Positions 1-11,263 of a stretch of 64,000 nucleotides of DNA are shown here, piece after piece. The number at the start of each line of letters is the position of its first letter. Position 1 is the first letter of the stretch. Under the pieces are notes generated by a model. The model was not told the origin of the DNA. It saw nothing but the letters and a program-made list of their open reading frames with translations, and searched no databases. The position numbers and the translations under genes were made by a program. This DNA is from Achatina immaculata (taxonomy: Eukaryota; Mollusca; Gastropoda; Stylommatophora; Achatinidae): positions 2,768,633-2,832,632 of the forward strand of contig CM019710.1 of NCBI GenBank assembly GCA_009760885.1, given 5' to 3'.

Positions 1-112
1 CTACATGAAAAAACTGCAGCCACAAATCACAGTTTACAGTTAATCTACATGAAAAAACTACTAACGCTACATCACAGTCTACAGTTAATCTACAAAAAAC
101 AACACACCTAAG
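1..112. repeat. Degenerate 44-45 bp tandem repeat (about 2.5 units)
   Basis: Two adjacent units begin with CTACATGAAAAAACT and end with TACAGTTAAT, followed by a partial third unit. The left end is cut by the window. It abuts the 54-bp satellite directly. Confidence 0.7.
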
Positions 113-444
113 TTACAATTGACAGGATTGACGTCTGTCTCATAGCTTCAAAGGTTGACATTTAACTTACAGCTGTCAGGATTGACGTCTGTCTCATAGC
201 TTCAAAGGTTGACATTTAACTTACAACTGTCAGAATTGACGTCTGTCTCATAGCTTCAAAGGTTGACATTTAACTTACAGCTGTCAGGATTGACGTCTGT
301 CTCATAGCTTCAAAGGTTGACATTTAACTTACAACTGTCAGGATTGACGTCTGTCTCATAGCTTCAAAGGTTGACATTTAACTTACAACTGTCAGGATTG
401 ACGTCTGTCTCATAGCTTCAAAGGTTGACATTTAACTTACAACT
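113..444. repeat. 54-bp satellite array, segment 1 (about 6 copies)
   Basis: The unit contains GGATTGACGTCTGTCTCAT and AGGTTGACATTTAACTTACA and recurs every 54 bp with very few substitutions. Because 54 is a multiple of three, short ORFs arise without coding meaning. The array is interrupted at 444 by a retroelement whose TSD (AACTTACAACT, 434-444) is array sequence. Confidence 0.95.
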
Positions 445-839
445 CCGCTGTTGGCGAGATCTTCAGCTGCCGTGCGTGGAGCTGTGCTCCTCCCGGCCAA
501 TGAAGAAATTTGCAAATGAGGTTGCCGCGCAGCATCACTGCGGAAAAGGTGGTAGAAATGATAAAGCGAAGCAAACAGTCAAATCATGGCACCTCTGGTC
601 TGGAGGTCGGCCACTTCCTGAGTGCAGTCATATCGGGTGAAATGCATGAACCGGCTTGTCCCAGAGGTTAAGACACTGCTGGCTTGACTTTTCAAATGCC
701 GCGCGTGGAATGAAGCTCCTCCCGGTTAAGGAAAGTAAATGCGGAAAAGAAATAAAGGTTGCTGTGCGGCACCGATGGGAAAAGGTGGTGGAAAGTGAAG
801 TTTAACCGATATGTCCAGTAGTATCGCTACGAGAACTAT

Positions 840-1145
840 ACCACGGCACCTCTGCTCTAGAGGCCGCCCATGTCCGAAATACACCTACACTGGTGAAATA
901 TGCCTAAACCGGCACACACCAGGGGTGGAACTCGATAGCTAGACATGTCATGCCACCTCCGCTCTAGGGGTCGGTAACGCCTGATAAACACCCATACTGG
1001 TGAATTTTGCCTAAACCGGTTCATACCAGGGGTGAATCTTGAAGGCTATGCATGTCACAGTACCTCTGCCCTAGAGGTCGGTCCCGTCCCAAACACGCCC
1101 ATACTGGGAAATGCCTAAACCAGCTCAACCCAGGGGTAGAAGTCA
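840..1145. repeat. Degenerate 107-110 bp repeat inside the retroelement
   Basis: Three successive units share a CACCTC(T/C)GCTCTAG-like start, a central CCATACTGG(TGA)A and a CCTAAACCGG-like block. A related unit lies further upstream near 588. The same structure is repeated 1,546 bp downstream (about 2386-2691). Confidence 0.6.
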
Positions 1146-1261
1146 CTAGTGGCGAGGATTCGTCCTCCTGGACAAAAGCTCCATCCTGGTCACAACTAGG
1201 AAGGGTAGCGGCCACGACCGCAAAATGCTGAAGTCGGAGACACTGGACCAGGGAAGTCTAG

Positions 1262-1519
1262 ATAGGCAACCACCTCTCACCCGGTGGGGATGTTTGCGTA
1301 TCCTAATCACGCTGAGGTTTTCCGGTGAGAAAGTCCAACTCTGGACTGGATGGGCAACCACCTCTCACCCGGCGGTGATACACGGGTATCTCAAAACACG
1401 TCGAGGTTTTCCGGTGAGAAAGTCCAACTCTGGCCTGGGTGGGCTACCGCCTCTCACCCAGCGGGGATGCACTGATATCCTAAACACGTCGAGGTCTTCC
1501 GGTGAGAAAGTCCAACCCT
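1262..1519. repeat. 88-89 bp triplication inside the retroelement
   Basis: CCTCTCACCC occurs at 1273, 1361 and 1450, and each unit also carries GGTGAGAAAGTCCAAC. The same triplication is present in copy 2 (about 2808-3065), so it predates the block duplication. Confidence 0.75.
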
Positions 1520-1763
1520 AGACTAAACTGGTGCAATGAAAACCACGGTGTCACGCAATCCCGCTTCAGAGACCCACCAAGAATACAGGCTAAAGCACTG
1601 TGATACTCTGAACCCCTTGTGGTCCTTTCGTGGATCTCGTGTGGTCTATTTTGGACCACACAGGGGACCACGGGACCGAACGAGGACCACAGGCGTGAAT
1701 TCAGTAGGTTCACAGTGCGGTTTTTGGTGGTAGAAGTGAACGAAGAAGAAGAAGAAGAAGAAG

Positions 1764-1990
1764 AACTTACAACTGTCAGGATTGACGTCTGTCTCATAGC
1801 TTCAAAGGTTGACATTTAGCTTACAGCTGTCAGGATTGACGTCTGTCTCATAGCTTCAAAGGTTGGCATTTAACTTACAGCTGTCAGGATTGACGTCTGT
1901 CTCATAGCTTCAAAGGTTGACATTTAACTTACAACTGTCAGGATTGACGTCTGTCTCATAGCTTCAAAGGTTGACATTTAACTTACAACT
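1764..1990. repeat. 54-bp satellite array, segment 2 (about 4 copies)
   Basis: This is the same unit as segment 1, resuming directly after the (GAA)n tail with the duplicated target AACTTACAACT. It ends at the second retroelement copy, whose left TSD is 1980-1990. Confidence 0.95.
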
Positions 1991-3309
1991 CCGCTGTTGG
2001 CGAGATCTTCAGCTGCCGTGCGTGGAGCTGTGCTCCTCCCGGCCAATGAAGAAATTTGCAAATGAGGTTGCCGCGCAGCATCACTGCGGAAAAGGTGGTA
2101 GAAATGATAAAGCGAAGCAAACAGTCAAATCATGGCACCTCTGGTCTGGAGGTCGGCCACTTCCTGAGTGCAGTCATATCGGGTGAAATGCATGAACCGG
2201 CTTGTCCCAGAGGTTAAGACACTGCTGGCTTGACTTTTCAAATGCCGCGCGTGGAATGAAGCTCCTCCCGGTTAAGGAAAGTAAATGCGGAAAAGAAATA
2301 AAGGTTGCTGTGCGGCACCGATGGGAAAAGGTGGTGGAAAGTGAAGTTTAACCGATATGTCCAGTAGTATCGCTACGAGAACTATACCACGGCACCTCTG
2401 CTCTAGAGGCCGCCCATGTCCGAAATACACCTACACTGGTGAAATATGCCTAAACCGGCACACACCAGGGGTGGAACTCGATAGCTAGACATGTCATGCC
2501 ACCTCCGCTCTAGGGGTCGGTAACGCCTGATAAACACCCATACTGGTGAATTTTGCCTAAACCGGTTCATACCAGGGGTGAATCTTGAAGGCTATGCATG
2601 TCACAGTACCTCTGCCCTAGAGGTCGGTCCCGTCCCAAACACGCCCATACTGGGAAATGCCTAAACCAGCTCAACCCAGGGGTAGAAGTCACTAGTGGCG
2701 AGGATTCGTCCTCCTGGACAAAAGCTCCATCCTGGTCACAACTAGGAAGGGTAGCGGCCACGACCGCAAAATGCTGAAGTCGGAGACACTGGACCAGGGA
2801 AGTCTAGATAGGCAACCACCTCTCACCCGGTGGGGATGTTTGCGTATCCTAATCACGCTGAGGTTTTCCGGTGAGAAAGTCCAACTCTGGACTGGATGGG
2901 CAACCACCTCTCACCCGGCGGTGATACACGGGTATCTCAAAACACGTCGAGGTTTTCCGGTGAGAAAGTCCAACTCTGGCCTGGGTGGGCTACCGCCTCT
3001 CACCCAGCGGGGATGCACTGATATCCTAAACACGTCGAGGTCTTCCGGTGAGAAAGTCCAACCCTAGACTAAACTGGTGCAATGAAAACCACGGTGTCAC
3101 GCAATCCCGCTTCAGAGACCCACCAAGAATACAGGCTAAAGCACTGTGATACTCTGAACCCCTTGTGGTCCTTTCGTGGATCTCGTGTGGTCTATTTTGG
3201 ACCACACAGGGGACCACGGGACCGAACGAGGACCACAGGCGTGAATTCAGTAGGTTCACAGTGCGGTTTTTGGTGGTAGAAGTGAACGAAGAAGAAGAAG
3301 AAGAAGAAG
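1991..3309 (+). mobile_element. Non-autonomous retroelement, copy 2
   Basis: It is essentially identical to 445-1763 at an offset of exactly 1,546 bp, with the same TSD (1980-1990 and 3310-3320). Insertion at the same point of the satellite unit shows it arose by tandem duplication of satellite plus element, not by a second retrotransposition. It could also be a recent gene-conversion product or an assembly duplication. Confidence 0.8.
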
Positions 3310-3937
3310 AACTTACAACTGTCAGGATTGACGTCTGTCTCATAGCTTCAAAGGTTGACATTTAGCTTACAGCTGTCAGGATTGACGTCTGTCTCATAGC
3401 TTCAAAGGTTGGCATTTAACTTACAGCTGTCAGGATTGACGTCTGTCTCATAGCTTCAAAGGTTGACATTTAACTTACAACTGTCAGGATTGACGTCTGT
3501 CTCATAGCTTCAAAGGTTGACATTTAACTTACAGCTGTCAGGATTGACGTCTGTCTCATAGCTTCAAAGGTTGACATTTAACTTACAGCTGTCAGGATTG
3601 ACGTCTGTCTCATAGCTTAAAAGGTTGACATTTAACTTACAGCTGTCAGGATTGACGTCTGTCTCATAGCTTCAAAGGTTGACATTTAACTTACAGCTGT
3701 CAGGATTGACGTCTGTCTCATACCTTCAAAGGTTGACATTTAACTTACAGCTGTCAGGATTGACGTCTGTCTCATAGCTTCAAAGGTTGACATTTAACTT
3801 ACAGCTGTCAGGATTGACGTCTGTCTCATAACTTCAAAGGTTGACATTTAACTTACAACTGTCAGGATTGACGTCTGTCTCATAGCTTCAAAGGTTGACA
3901 TTTAACTTACAGCTGTCAGGATTGACGTCTGTCTCCA
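3310..3937. repeat. 54-bp satellite array, segment 3 (about 11.6 copies)
   Basis: The array continues from copy 2 of the retroelement to GTCTGTCTCCATGAC, where it changes to the next spacer. Units differ by single substitutions. Confidence 0.95.
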
Positions 3938-4444
3938 TGACATTGTTTCCTTCCAGCAAGATCTGTCTTAAGCACGGCAACACTCTGTCTATTTGTGTAC
4001 ATCTCTTTGTGGCTTTCTCTGTATTTTTAAAATTTTTAGTCAATATTTCTTGCTGTTATAATATTTCGTATGATCTTCCTACAGCACTCAAACTTTTACC
4101 TTTATCTTCTTATCTGTGTTTTATTTATCTTTGTTTTATTTATCTTTTTTTATTGAACTTTAGAAACAATAGTTTATCATGCATAGCAGCCTGGAACTTC
4201 CTCTTCTGGGCAGGACAACTCCATCATCTGTAATGATCCCTGGTTTGTTGCTTGTCTTTACAAGACTGGGCTTGATACAAACAACGCCAGATAAAGTAGG
4301 TGGATGAGTTATAGAATCCATTCTGTATCCAGACATCCAATAAATGATCCAGTGTAGGCCGCCTGACAGTGGTATCTTGGGGAGTGAAGGGAGAGTTTAT
4401 GAAGAGTGATGTGTTTTATAAGAAAATGATATGGAATGTAATGA
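3938..4444. other. Unclassified AT-rich spacer, copy 1 of block S
   Basis: No coding or RNA signal was recognised. The sequence recurs at 6048-6554 with almost no change (one TTTTTTT/TTTGTTT difference near 4147). A T-rich stretch gives a 112-codon chance ORF. Confidence 0.6.
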
Positions 4445-4455
4445 GGAGAGAGAGA

Positions 4456-4489
<34 letters not shown>

Positions 4490-4503
4490 CAGAGTGAGAG
4501 AGA
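4445..4503. repeat. (GA)n microsatellite
   Basis: Interrupted GA dinucleotide tract with occasional GACA. It differs in length and interruptions from its duplicate at 6555-6618. Confidence 0.9.
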
Positions 4504-4538
4504 AATTGATTTTTCTATCTAGTAAAAGCGCCTACTTC

Positions 4539-4790
4539 AAGATCTTTGGCGGGTGATATTGCAAGGAAGATCTTGATAGATGACTGTATAATGAAGATCT
4601 TTGTAGCTCATGTTGTTTTGAAGGTGTTGGAAGTTGATGATGTGGTGAAGATCTTGGCAGGTGATGTTGGACTGAAGACCACGGTAGCTGTTTTTTGTGG
4701 GAAGCTGACGTTTTGGTAAAGATCTTTGTAACTGATATTGTGGTGAAGGTCTTGGAGGTTGATGATGCAGTGACCATCTAGGTAGTCCAT
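4539..4790. repeat. Degenerate 27-bp repeat (GATCTT family), copy 1
   Basis: Successive 27-bp units begin with (A)AGATCTT or AAGGTGTT/AAGGTCTT and end in GTGGTGA- or GTTTTGA-like sequence. Read in one frame they give a loose nine-residue periodicity (K-I/V-L/F at each start). The units are strongly diverged, which suggests an old array. The phase resembles the 27-bp arrays at 26.4 and 28.2 kb. Confidence 0.65.
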
Positions 4791-4853
4791 GGTGTAGTAA
4801 AGGTCTTCTTCGTCTTATTCCCCCTGGAGCTGTTGTTTTTTTACGGCCGACGC

Positions 4854-5007
4854 GGTGGAGATGTTGAGGCTTCGTCTAAGGTTGGGAGGTGGAGATGTTG
4901 AGGCTTCGTCTAAGGTTGGGAGGTGGAGATGTTGAGGCTTCGTCTAAGGTTGGGAGGTGGAGATGTTGAGGCTTCGTCTAAGGTTGGGAGGTGGAGATGT
5001 TGAGGCT
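4854..5007. repeat. 34-bp array (about 4.5 copies)
   Basis: Near-perfect 34-bp units containing GGTGGAGATGTTGAGGCTTC. The duplicate at 6971-7430 holds about 13.5 copies, so copy number changed after the block was duplicated. Confidence 0.95.
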
Positions 5008-5524
5008 ATTTTTTCAGTCTCCGAGTGAAGCTAAAAAGCATGGGGTATGCAGTACTTCTTTAGCAGACTCCACCACCATGGGGACAATGGATATCCCTGG
5101 CTCGTTAGTCAGGCGAGGCCTGTTACTGGGGATACCAGCGGAGACGTGGAACAGGGTCTTGATCAGATACGGTTCGCCAATTTGACACTAGTATGTCAGC
5201 TCAAGGTCACTGACTGTCAAATCAGACAGCGCCTTCGCCGCCCGGCCCACCCCCTCCACACACACCCGCCCTAGACCCCTGGATCTTTATATACGACTAA
5301 GTACTCGATTACTATACGTATCTGCTTCATAGTTTAACCCTAATCTTCAATATTTGGCATCGATTAGTCTGTGAGAGTTTGCCTGCTAAGTTACGTACCT
5401 GGTATTCGAGTACGCGTTCTCTCTCAGCACGATTCTGCGAAAGTAAAGCAAGAAAGGAAAGAATGAGGTCGGATAGACAGAAAGTCTTAGCCGAGGGAGG
5501 GAAGAAAGAGATAAACAGATAAGA
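5008..5524. other. Unclassified spacer in block S, copy 1
   Basis: No gene recognised. The 64- and 75-codon ORFs here are repeated intact in the second copy (7431-7947) but match nothing I know. CTTTATATACGA near 5286 resembles a TATA box but has no supporting context. Confidence 0.5.
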
Positions 5525-6020
5525 AGAATCCTAACACATCAGAAGACTACAGTAATCAGTCATATAAACAGAGAAGACTAACACATCAGAAAACTATAGT
5601 AATCAATCATATAAACAGAGAAGACTAACACATCAGAAAACTATAGTAATCAATCATATAAACAGAGAAGACTAAAACATCAGAAAACTACAGTAATCAG
5701 TCATATAAACAGAGAAGACTAACACATCAGAAAACTACGGTAATCAGTCATATAAACAGAGAAGACTAGCACATCAGAAAACTACGGTAGTCAGTCATAT
5801 AAACAGAGAAGACTAACACATCAGAAAACTACGGTAATCAGTCATATAAACAGAGAAGACTAACACATCAGAAAACTACAGTAATCAGTCATATAAACAG
5901 AGAAGACTAGCACATCAGAAAACTATAGTAATCAGTCATATAAACAGAGAAGACTAGCACATCAGAAAACTATAGTAATCAGTCATATAAACAGAGAAGA
6001 CTAGCACATCAGAAAACTAC
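5525..6020. repeat. 47-bp array, segment 1 (about 10.6 copies)
   Basis: Units contain ACACATCAGAAAACTA and AGTCATATAAACAGAGAAGA with a 47-bp period. The array ends abruptly at AAAACTAC|AGCTGTCAGG, where a half unit of the 54-bp satellite begins: the junction of a 2,110-bp tandem duplication. Confidence 0.95.
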
Positions 6021-6553
6021 AGCTGTCAGGATTGACGTCTGTCTCCATGACATTGTTTCCTTCCAGCAAGATCTGTCTTAAGCACGGCAACACTCTGTCT
6101 ATTTGTGTACATCTCTTTGTGGCTTTCTCTGTATTTTTAAAATTTTTAGTCAATATTTCTTGCTGTTATAATATTTCGTATGATCTTCCTACAGCACTCA
6201 AACTTTTACCTTTATCTTCTTATCTGTGTTTTATTTATCTTTGTTTTATTTATCTTTGTTTTATTGAACTTTAGAAACAATAGTTTATCATGCATAGCAG
6301 CCTGGAACTTCCTCTTCTGGGCAGGACAACTCCATCATCTGTAATGATCCCTGGTTTGTTGCTTGTCTTTACAAGACTGGGCTTGATACAAACAACGCCA
6401 GATAAAGTAGGTGGATGAGTTATAGAATCCATTCTGTATCCAGACATCCAATAAATGATCCAGTGTAGGCCGCCTGACAGTGGTATCTTGGGGAGTGAAG
6501 GGAGAGTTTATGAAGAGTGATGTGTTTTATAAGAAAATGATATGGAATGTAAT

Positions 6554-6554
<1 letters not shown>
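6021..6554. other. Unclassified spacer, copy 2 of block S
   Basis: Begins with 20-odd bp of the 54-bp satellite, then repeats 3938-4444. Offset from copy 1 is 2,110 bp. No coding signal recognised. Confidence 0.6.
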
Positions 6555-6602
<48 letters not shown>

Positions 6603-6620
6603 CAGAGAGAGACAGAGAGA
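6555..6620. repeat. (GA)n/(GACA)n microsatellite
   Basis: Counterpart of 4445-4503 with a different interruption pattern, as expected for independent slippage after duplication. Confidence 0.9.
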
Positions 6621-6656
6621 AATTGATTTTTCTATCTAGTAAAAGCGCCTACTTCA

Positions 6657-6898
6657 AGATCTTTGGCGGGTGATATTGCAAGGAAGATCTTGATAGATGA
6701 CTGTATAATGAAGATCTTTGTAGCTCATGTTGTTTTGAAGGTGTTGGAAGTTGATGATGTGGTGAAGATCTTGGCAGGTGATGTTGGACTGAAGACCACG
6801 GTAGCTGTTTTTTTGTGGGAAGCTGACGTTTTGGTAAAGATCTTTGTAACTGATATTGTGGTGAAGGTCTTGGAGGTTGATGATGCAGTGACCATCTA
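6657..6898. repeat. Degenerate 27-bp repeat (GATCTT family), copy 2
   Basis: Same as 4539-4790, with one extra T in the T-run near 6811 that restores a 78-codon open frame. The frame reads as nine-residue steps; I regard it as non-coding. Confidence 0.65.
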
Positions 6899-6970
6899 GG
6901 TAGTCCATGGTGTAGTAAAGGTCTTCCTCGTCTTCTTCCCCCTGGAGCTGTTGTTTTTTACGGCCGACGC

Positions 6971-7430
6971 GGTGGAGATGTTGAGGCTTCGTCTAAGGTT
7001 GGGAGGTGGAGATGTTGAGGCTTCGTCTAAGGTTGGGAGGTGGAGATGTTGAGGCTTCGTCTAAGGTTGGGAGGTGGAGATGTTGAGGCTTCGTCTAAGG
7101 TTGGGAGGTGGAGATGTTGAGGCTTCGTCTAAGGTTGGGAGGTGGAGATGTTGAGGCTTCGTCTAAGGTTGGGAGGTGGAGATGTTGAGGCACTGTCTAA
7201 GGTTGGGAGGTGGAGATGTTGAGGCTTCGTCTAAGGTTGGGAGGTGGAGATGTTGAGGCTTCGTCTAAGGTTGGGAGGTGGAGATGTTGAGGCTTCGTCT
7301 AAGGTTGGGAGGTGGAGATGTTGAGGCTTCGTCTAAGGTTGGGAGGTGGAGATGTTGAGGCTTCGTCTAAGGTTGGGAGGTGGAGATGTTGAGGCTTCGT
7401 CTAAGGTTGGGAGGTGGAGATGTTGAGGCT
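6971..7430. repeat. 34-bp array (about 13.5 copies)
   Basis: Same unit as 4854-5007, expanded threefold. One unit near 7190 carries CACTGTCTAAGG instead of CTTCGTCTAAGG. Confidence 0.95.
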
Positions 7431-7947
7431 ATTTTTTCAGTCTCCGAGTGAAGCTAAAAAGCATGGGGTATGCAGTACTTCTTTAGCAGACTCCACCACC
7501 ATGGGGACAATGGATATCCCTGGCTCGTTAGTCAGGCGAGGCCTGTTACTGGGGATACCAGCGGAGACGTGGAACAGGGTCTTGATCAGATACGGTTCGC
7601 CAATTTGACACTAGTATCTCAGCTCAAGGTCACTGACTGTCAAATCAGACAGCGCCTTCGCCGCCCGGCCCACCCCCTCCACACACACCCGCCCTAGACC
7701 CCTGGATCTTTATATACGACTAGGTACTCGATTACTATACGTATCTGCTTCATAGTTTAACCCTAATCTTCAATATTTGGCATCGATTAGTCTGTGAGAG
7801 TTTGCCTGCTAAGTTTTGTACCTGGTATTCGAGTACGCGTTCTCTCTCAGCACGATTCTGCGAAAGTAAAGCAAGAAAGGAAAGAATGAGGTCGGATAGA
7901 CAGAAAGTCTTAGCCGAGGGAGGGAAGAAAGAGATAAACAGATAAGA
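7431..7947. other. Unclassified spacer in block S, copy 2
   Basis: Near-identical to 5008-5524. Nothing recognised beyond the duplication. Confidence 0.5.
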
Positions 7948-9114
7948 AGAATCCTAACACATCAGAAGACTACAGTAATCAGTCATATAAACAGAGAAGA
8001 CTAACACATCAGAAAACTATAGTAATCAATCATATAAACAGAGAAGACTAACACATCAGAAAACTATAGTAATCAATCATATAAACAGAGAAGACTAAAA
8101 CATCAGAAAACTACAGTAATCAGTCATATATACAGACTAGACTAACACATCAGAAAACTATAGTAATCAGTCATATAAATAGAGAAGACTAGCACATCAG
8201 AAAACTACAGTAATAAGTCATATAAACAGAGAAGACTAGCACATCAGAAAACTACGGTAATCAGTCATATAAACAGAGAAGACTAACACATCAGAAAACT
8301 ATAGTAATCAGTCATATAAATAGAGAAGACTAGCACATCAGAAAATTACAGTAATAAGTCATATAAACAGAAAAGACTATCACATCAGAAAAATACAGCA
8401 ATCAGTCATATAAACAGAGAACAGTAACACATCAGAAAACTACAGTAATAAGTCATATAAACAGAGAAGACTAACACGTCAGAAAACTACAGTAATAAGT
8501 CATATAAGTAGAGAAAACTAACACATCAGAAAACTATAGTAATCAGTCATATAAATAGAGAAGACTAGCACATCAGAAAATTATAGTAATCAGTCATATA
8601 TACAGACTAGACTAACACATCAGAAAACGTCATCAATCAGTCATATAAACAGAGAAGACTAACACATCGGAAAAATACAGTAATAAGTCATATAAACAGA
8701 GAAGACTAACACATCAGAAAACTACAGTAATAAGTCATATAAACAGAAAAGACTAGCACATCAGAAAACTACAGTAATCAGTCATATAAACAGAGAAGAC
8801 TAACACGTCAGAAAACTGTAGTAATCAGTCATATAAACAGAGAAGACTAACACATCAGAAAACTACAGTAATAAGTCATATAAACAGAGAAGACTAAGAC
8901 ATCCGAAAACTATAGTAATCAGTCATATAAACAGAGAAGACTAACACGTCAGAAAACTATAGTAATCAGTCATATAAACAGAGAAGATTAACACATCAGA
9001 AAACTACAGTAATCAGTCATACAAACAGAGAAGACTAACACATAAGAAAACTGCGGTAATCAGTCCTATAAACAGAGAAGACTAACACGTCAGAAAACTA
9101 CAGTAATCAGTCAT
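7948..9114. repeat. 47-bp array, segment 2 (about 25 copies)
   Basis: Same unit as 5525-6020, longer and more heterogeneous (TAATAAGTCAT, TATACAGACTAG and CACGTCAG variants). The variant at about 8597-8640 is the left boundary of the next block duplication, because it reappears at 10,750. Confidence 0.95.
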
Positions 9115-10045
9115 CGCTTTTTTAAGTTTTCAGTGAAAAAATAAAAAAAGGTAGAAAGAAGAAAATAATCCAGAAAAAAACACCCCGAAATCTTTCTGTT
9201 TTTTTAATCATCGTTCGTAAATAATGTTGACTATATATGACAAGAATGTGATAGTTGTTAATGTCGATAACTGGAAGATGATAAGTTCAGTGTTATAATT
9301 ATGATAAACCCGAAACTGCTGTTATGTGGAAAATGAAAGCAATGATAGAAGATGGCGGAAGTAACTATCTGAACGAAGAAAATTGTCAGGAAAATTATAA
9401 CGTTCCTGGAACAATAACACTGGGAATATATTTCCGCTTGTCTGAACATCTACCGCTGGGACTACTTGGAGGAGGAAGGATGGGGTAGGCTGGGTTATTA
9501 TGTAATGTAAATTTACCTCACTTATCGATAATAAGGGACGTGAGGGGACTAACTTCTGCTGGCGCTCGATGTTCGGAGTAAACGGGCAGAAACTGTATTC
9601 TTGCGCGGTCGAACGTTCCCTCAGACTCTGGCATGTAGCAGTGTAAAGAAGTTGGACTTCATGTGGTAGCAAATTTCTTAGTTGCACTGCAACAACTGCG
9701 TATGTTGTGTTTTGTATATTTCTCACATTTCTTGTATATTGTTTGAGTTGTCCGTTCTTTATATACTTTAACGGAATTGTTTTCTTTTCTTGTTTTTTTT
9801 TTATAGTTTGTAGACTGACACTTTTTGTTCTATATTCTTTGTTCTTGTTGAGTTCTGAGATTGTCATTATGGATTTTTCTGGGATTATTATATATAAAGT
9901 CTAGGATTGTCTGCATGGATTGTTCTTTGATTGTTATATATATAAAACAATCTAGGAATCTTAGCATGGACATGATTAGTTATCTTCGGAAAACTCCTGG
10001 AATATAGCCGTTTAAAGTGTTCTAAGATTCTGAAGTAAAGTAAAT
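9115..10045. other. Unclassified AT-rich block T, copy 1
   Basis: A 0.93-kb single-copy-like stretch between two arrays, repeated at 11264-12195 (offset 2,149 bp). The minus strand holds a 181-codon ORF (9322-9867) with no recognisable domain. In copy 2 a one-base change in a T-run shortens it to 134 codons, which argues against function. It may be an old element, but no hallmark is visible. Confidence 0.5.
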
Positions 10046-10751
10046 ACAGTGCCTTGATGTAAAGACTGTGCCATGATGTAAAGACTGGTGTGAAGACTGC
10101 CGTAATATAAAGACTGTGCCGTAATATAAAGACTGTGCCGTGATGTAAAGACTGTCCCGTGATGTAAAGACTGTGCCGTGATATAAAGACTGTGTCGTGA
10201 TATAAAGACTGTGCCGTGATGTAAAGACTGTGCCGTGATATAAAGACTGTGTCGAGATATAAAGACTGTGCCGTGATATAAAGACTGTGTCGTGATATAA
10301 AGACTGTCCCGTGATGTAAAGACTGTGCCGTGATATAAAGACTGTGTCGTGATATAAAGACTGTGCCGTGATGTAAAGACTGTGCCGTGATATAAAGACT
10401 GTCCCGTGATGTAAAGACTGTCCCGTGATGTAAAGACTGTGTCGTGATATAAAGACTGTGCCGTAATATAAAGACTGTGTCGTGATATAAAGACTGTCCC
10501 GTGATGTAAAGACTGTGCCGTGATATAAAGACTGTGTCGTGATGTAAAGACTGTGTCGTGATATAAAGACTGTGTCGTGATATAAAGACTGTGCCGTAAT
10601 ATAAAGACTGTGCCGTGATGTAAAGACTGTGCCCTGATATAAAGACGGTGTCGTGATATAAAGACTGTGCCGTGATGTAAAGACTGCCGTGATATAAAGA
10701 CTGCCGTGATATAAAGACTGTGCCGAGATGTAATGATTGCAGTGATGTATA
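10046..10751. repeat. 19-bp satellite, segment 1 (about 37 copies)
   Basis: Unit GTGCCGTGATATAAAGACT, with 17-bp variants lacking GT and A/G, C/T variants. The minus strand has no stop codon in any frame, so long false ORFs with a 19-residue period arise throughout this family. Confidence 0.95.
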
Positions 10752-11263
10752 CAGACTAGACTAACACATCAGAAAACGTCATCAATCAGTCATATAAACA
10801 GAGAAGACTAACACATCGGAAAAATACAGTAATAAGTCATATAAACAGAGAAGACTAACACATCAGAAAACTACAGTAATAAGTCATATAAACAGAAAAG
10901 ACTAGCACATCAGAAAACTACAGTAATCAGTCATATAAACAGAGAAGACTAACACGTCAGAAAACTGTAGTAATCAGTCATATAAACAGAGAAGACTAAC
11001 ACATCAGAAAACTACAGTAATAAGTCATATAAACAGAGAAGACTAAGACATCCGAAAACTATAGTAATCAGTCATATAAACAGAGAAGACTAACACGTCA
11101 GAAAACTACAGTAATCAGTCATATAAACAGAGAAGATTAACACATCAGAAAACTACAGTAATCAGTCATACAAACAGAGAAGACTAACACATAAGAAAAC
11201 TGCGGTAATCAGTCCTATAAACAGAGAAGACTAACACGTCAGAAAACTACAGTAATCAGTCAT
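10752..11263. repeat. 47-bp array, segment 3 (about 11 copies)
   Basis: Begins at GTGATGTATACAGACTAG, a junction between the 19-bp satellite and the variant 47-bp unit also found at 8597. Copies 8597-9114 unit by unit: the start of the second copy of the 2,149-bp block. Confidence 0.95.

Larger units (their letters stand above)
445..1763 (+). mobile_element. Non-autonomous retroelement, copy 1, (GAA)n tail, 11-bp TSD
   Basis: This 1,319-bp GC-richer insert lies inside the 54-bp satellite and ends in GAACGAAGAAGAAGAAG. The 11-bp sequence AACTTACAACT flanks it on both sides (434-444 and 1764-1774), which is a TSD and supports target-primed insertion. It has no substantial ORF. Inside are a degenerate 107-110 bp repeat (about 840-1145) and an 88-bp triplication (about 1262-1519). 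The same GCGAACGAAGAAG-type 3' end closes the RNase H-bearing LINE fragment at 40.2 kb, so this may be a LINE-dependent parasite of that lineage. That link is inference from a short tail. The exact family is not recognised. Confidence 0.75.

Noticed and set aside
5280..5300. TATA-box promoter
   Set aside because: CTTTATATACGA alone, in a duplicated spacer with no transcript or gene nearby, is not sufficient.
5525..9114. CRISPR-like array
   Set aside because: The 47-bp units are contiguous direct repeats without unique spacers, in a eukaryotic context without cas genes.
9322..9867. 181-codon minus-strand ORF as a host gene
   Set aside because: No recognisable domain; the duplicate at 11.5 kb is truncated by a single-base change.
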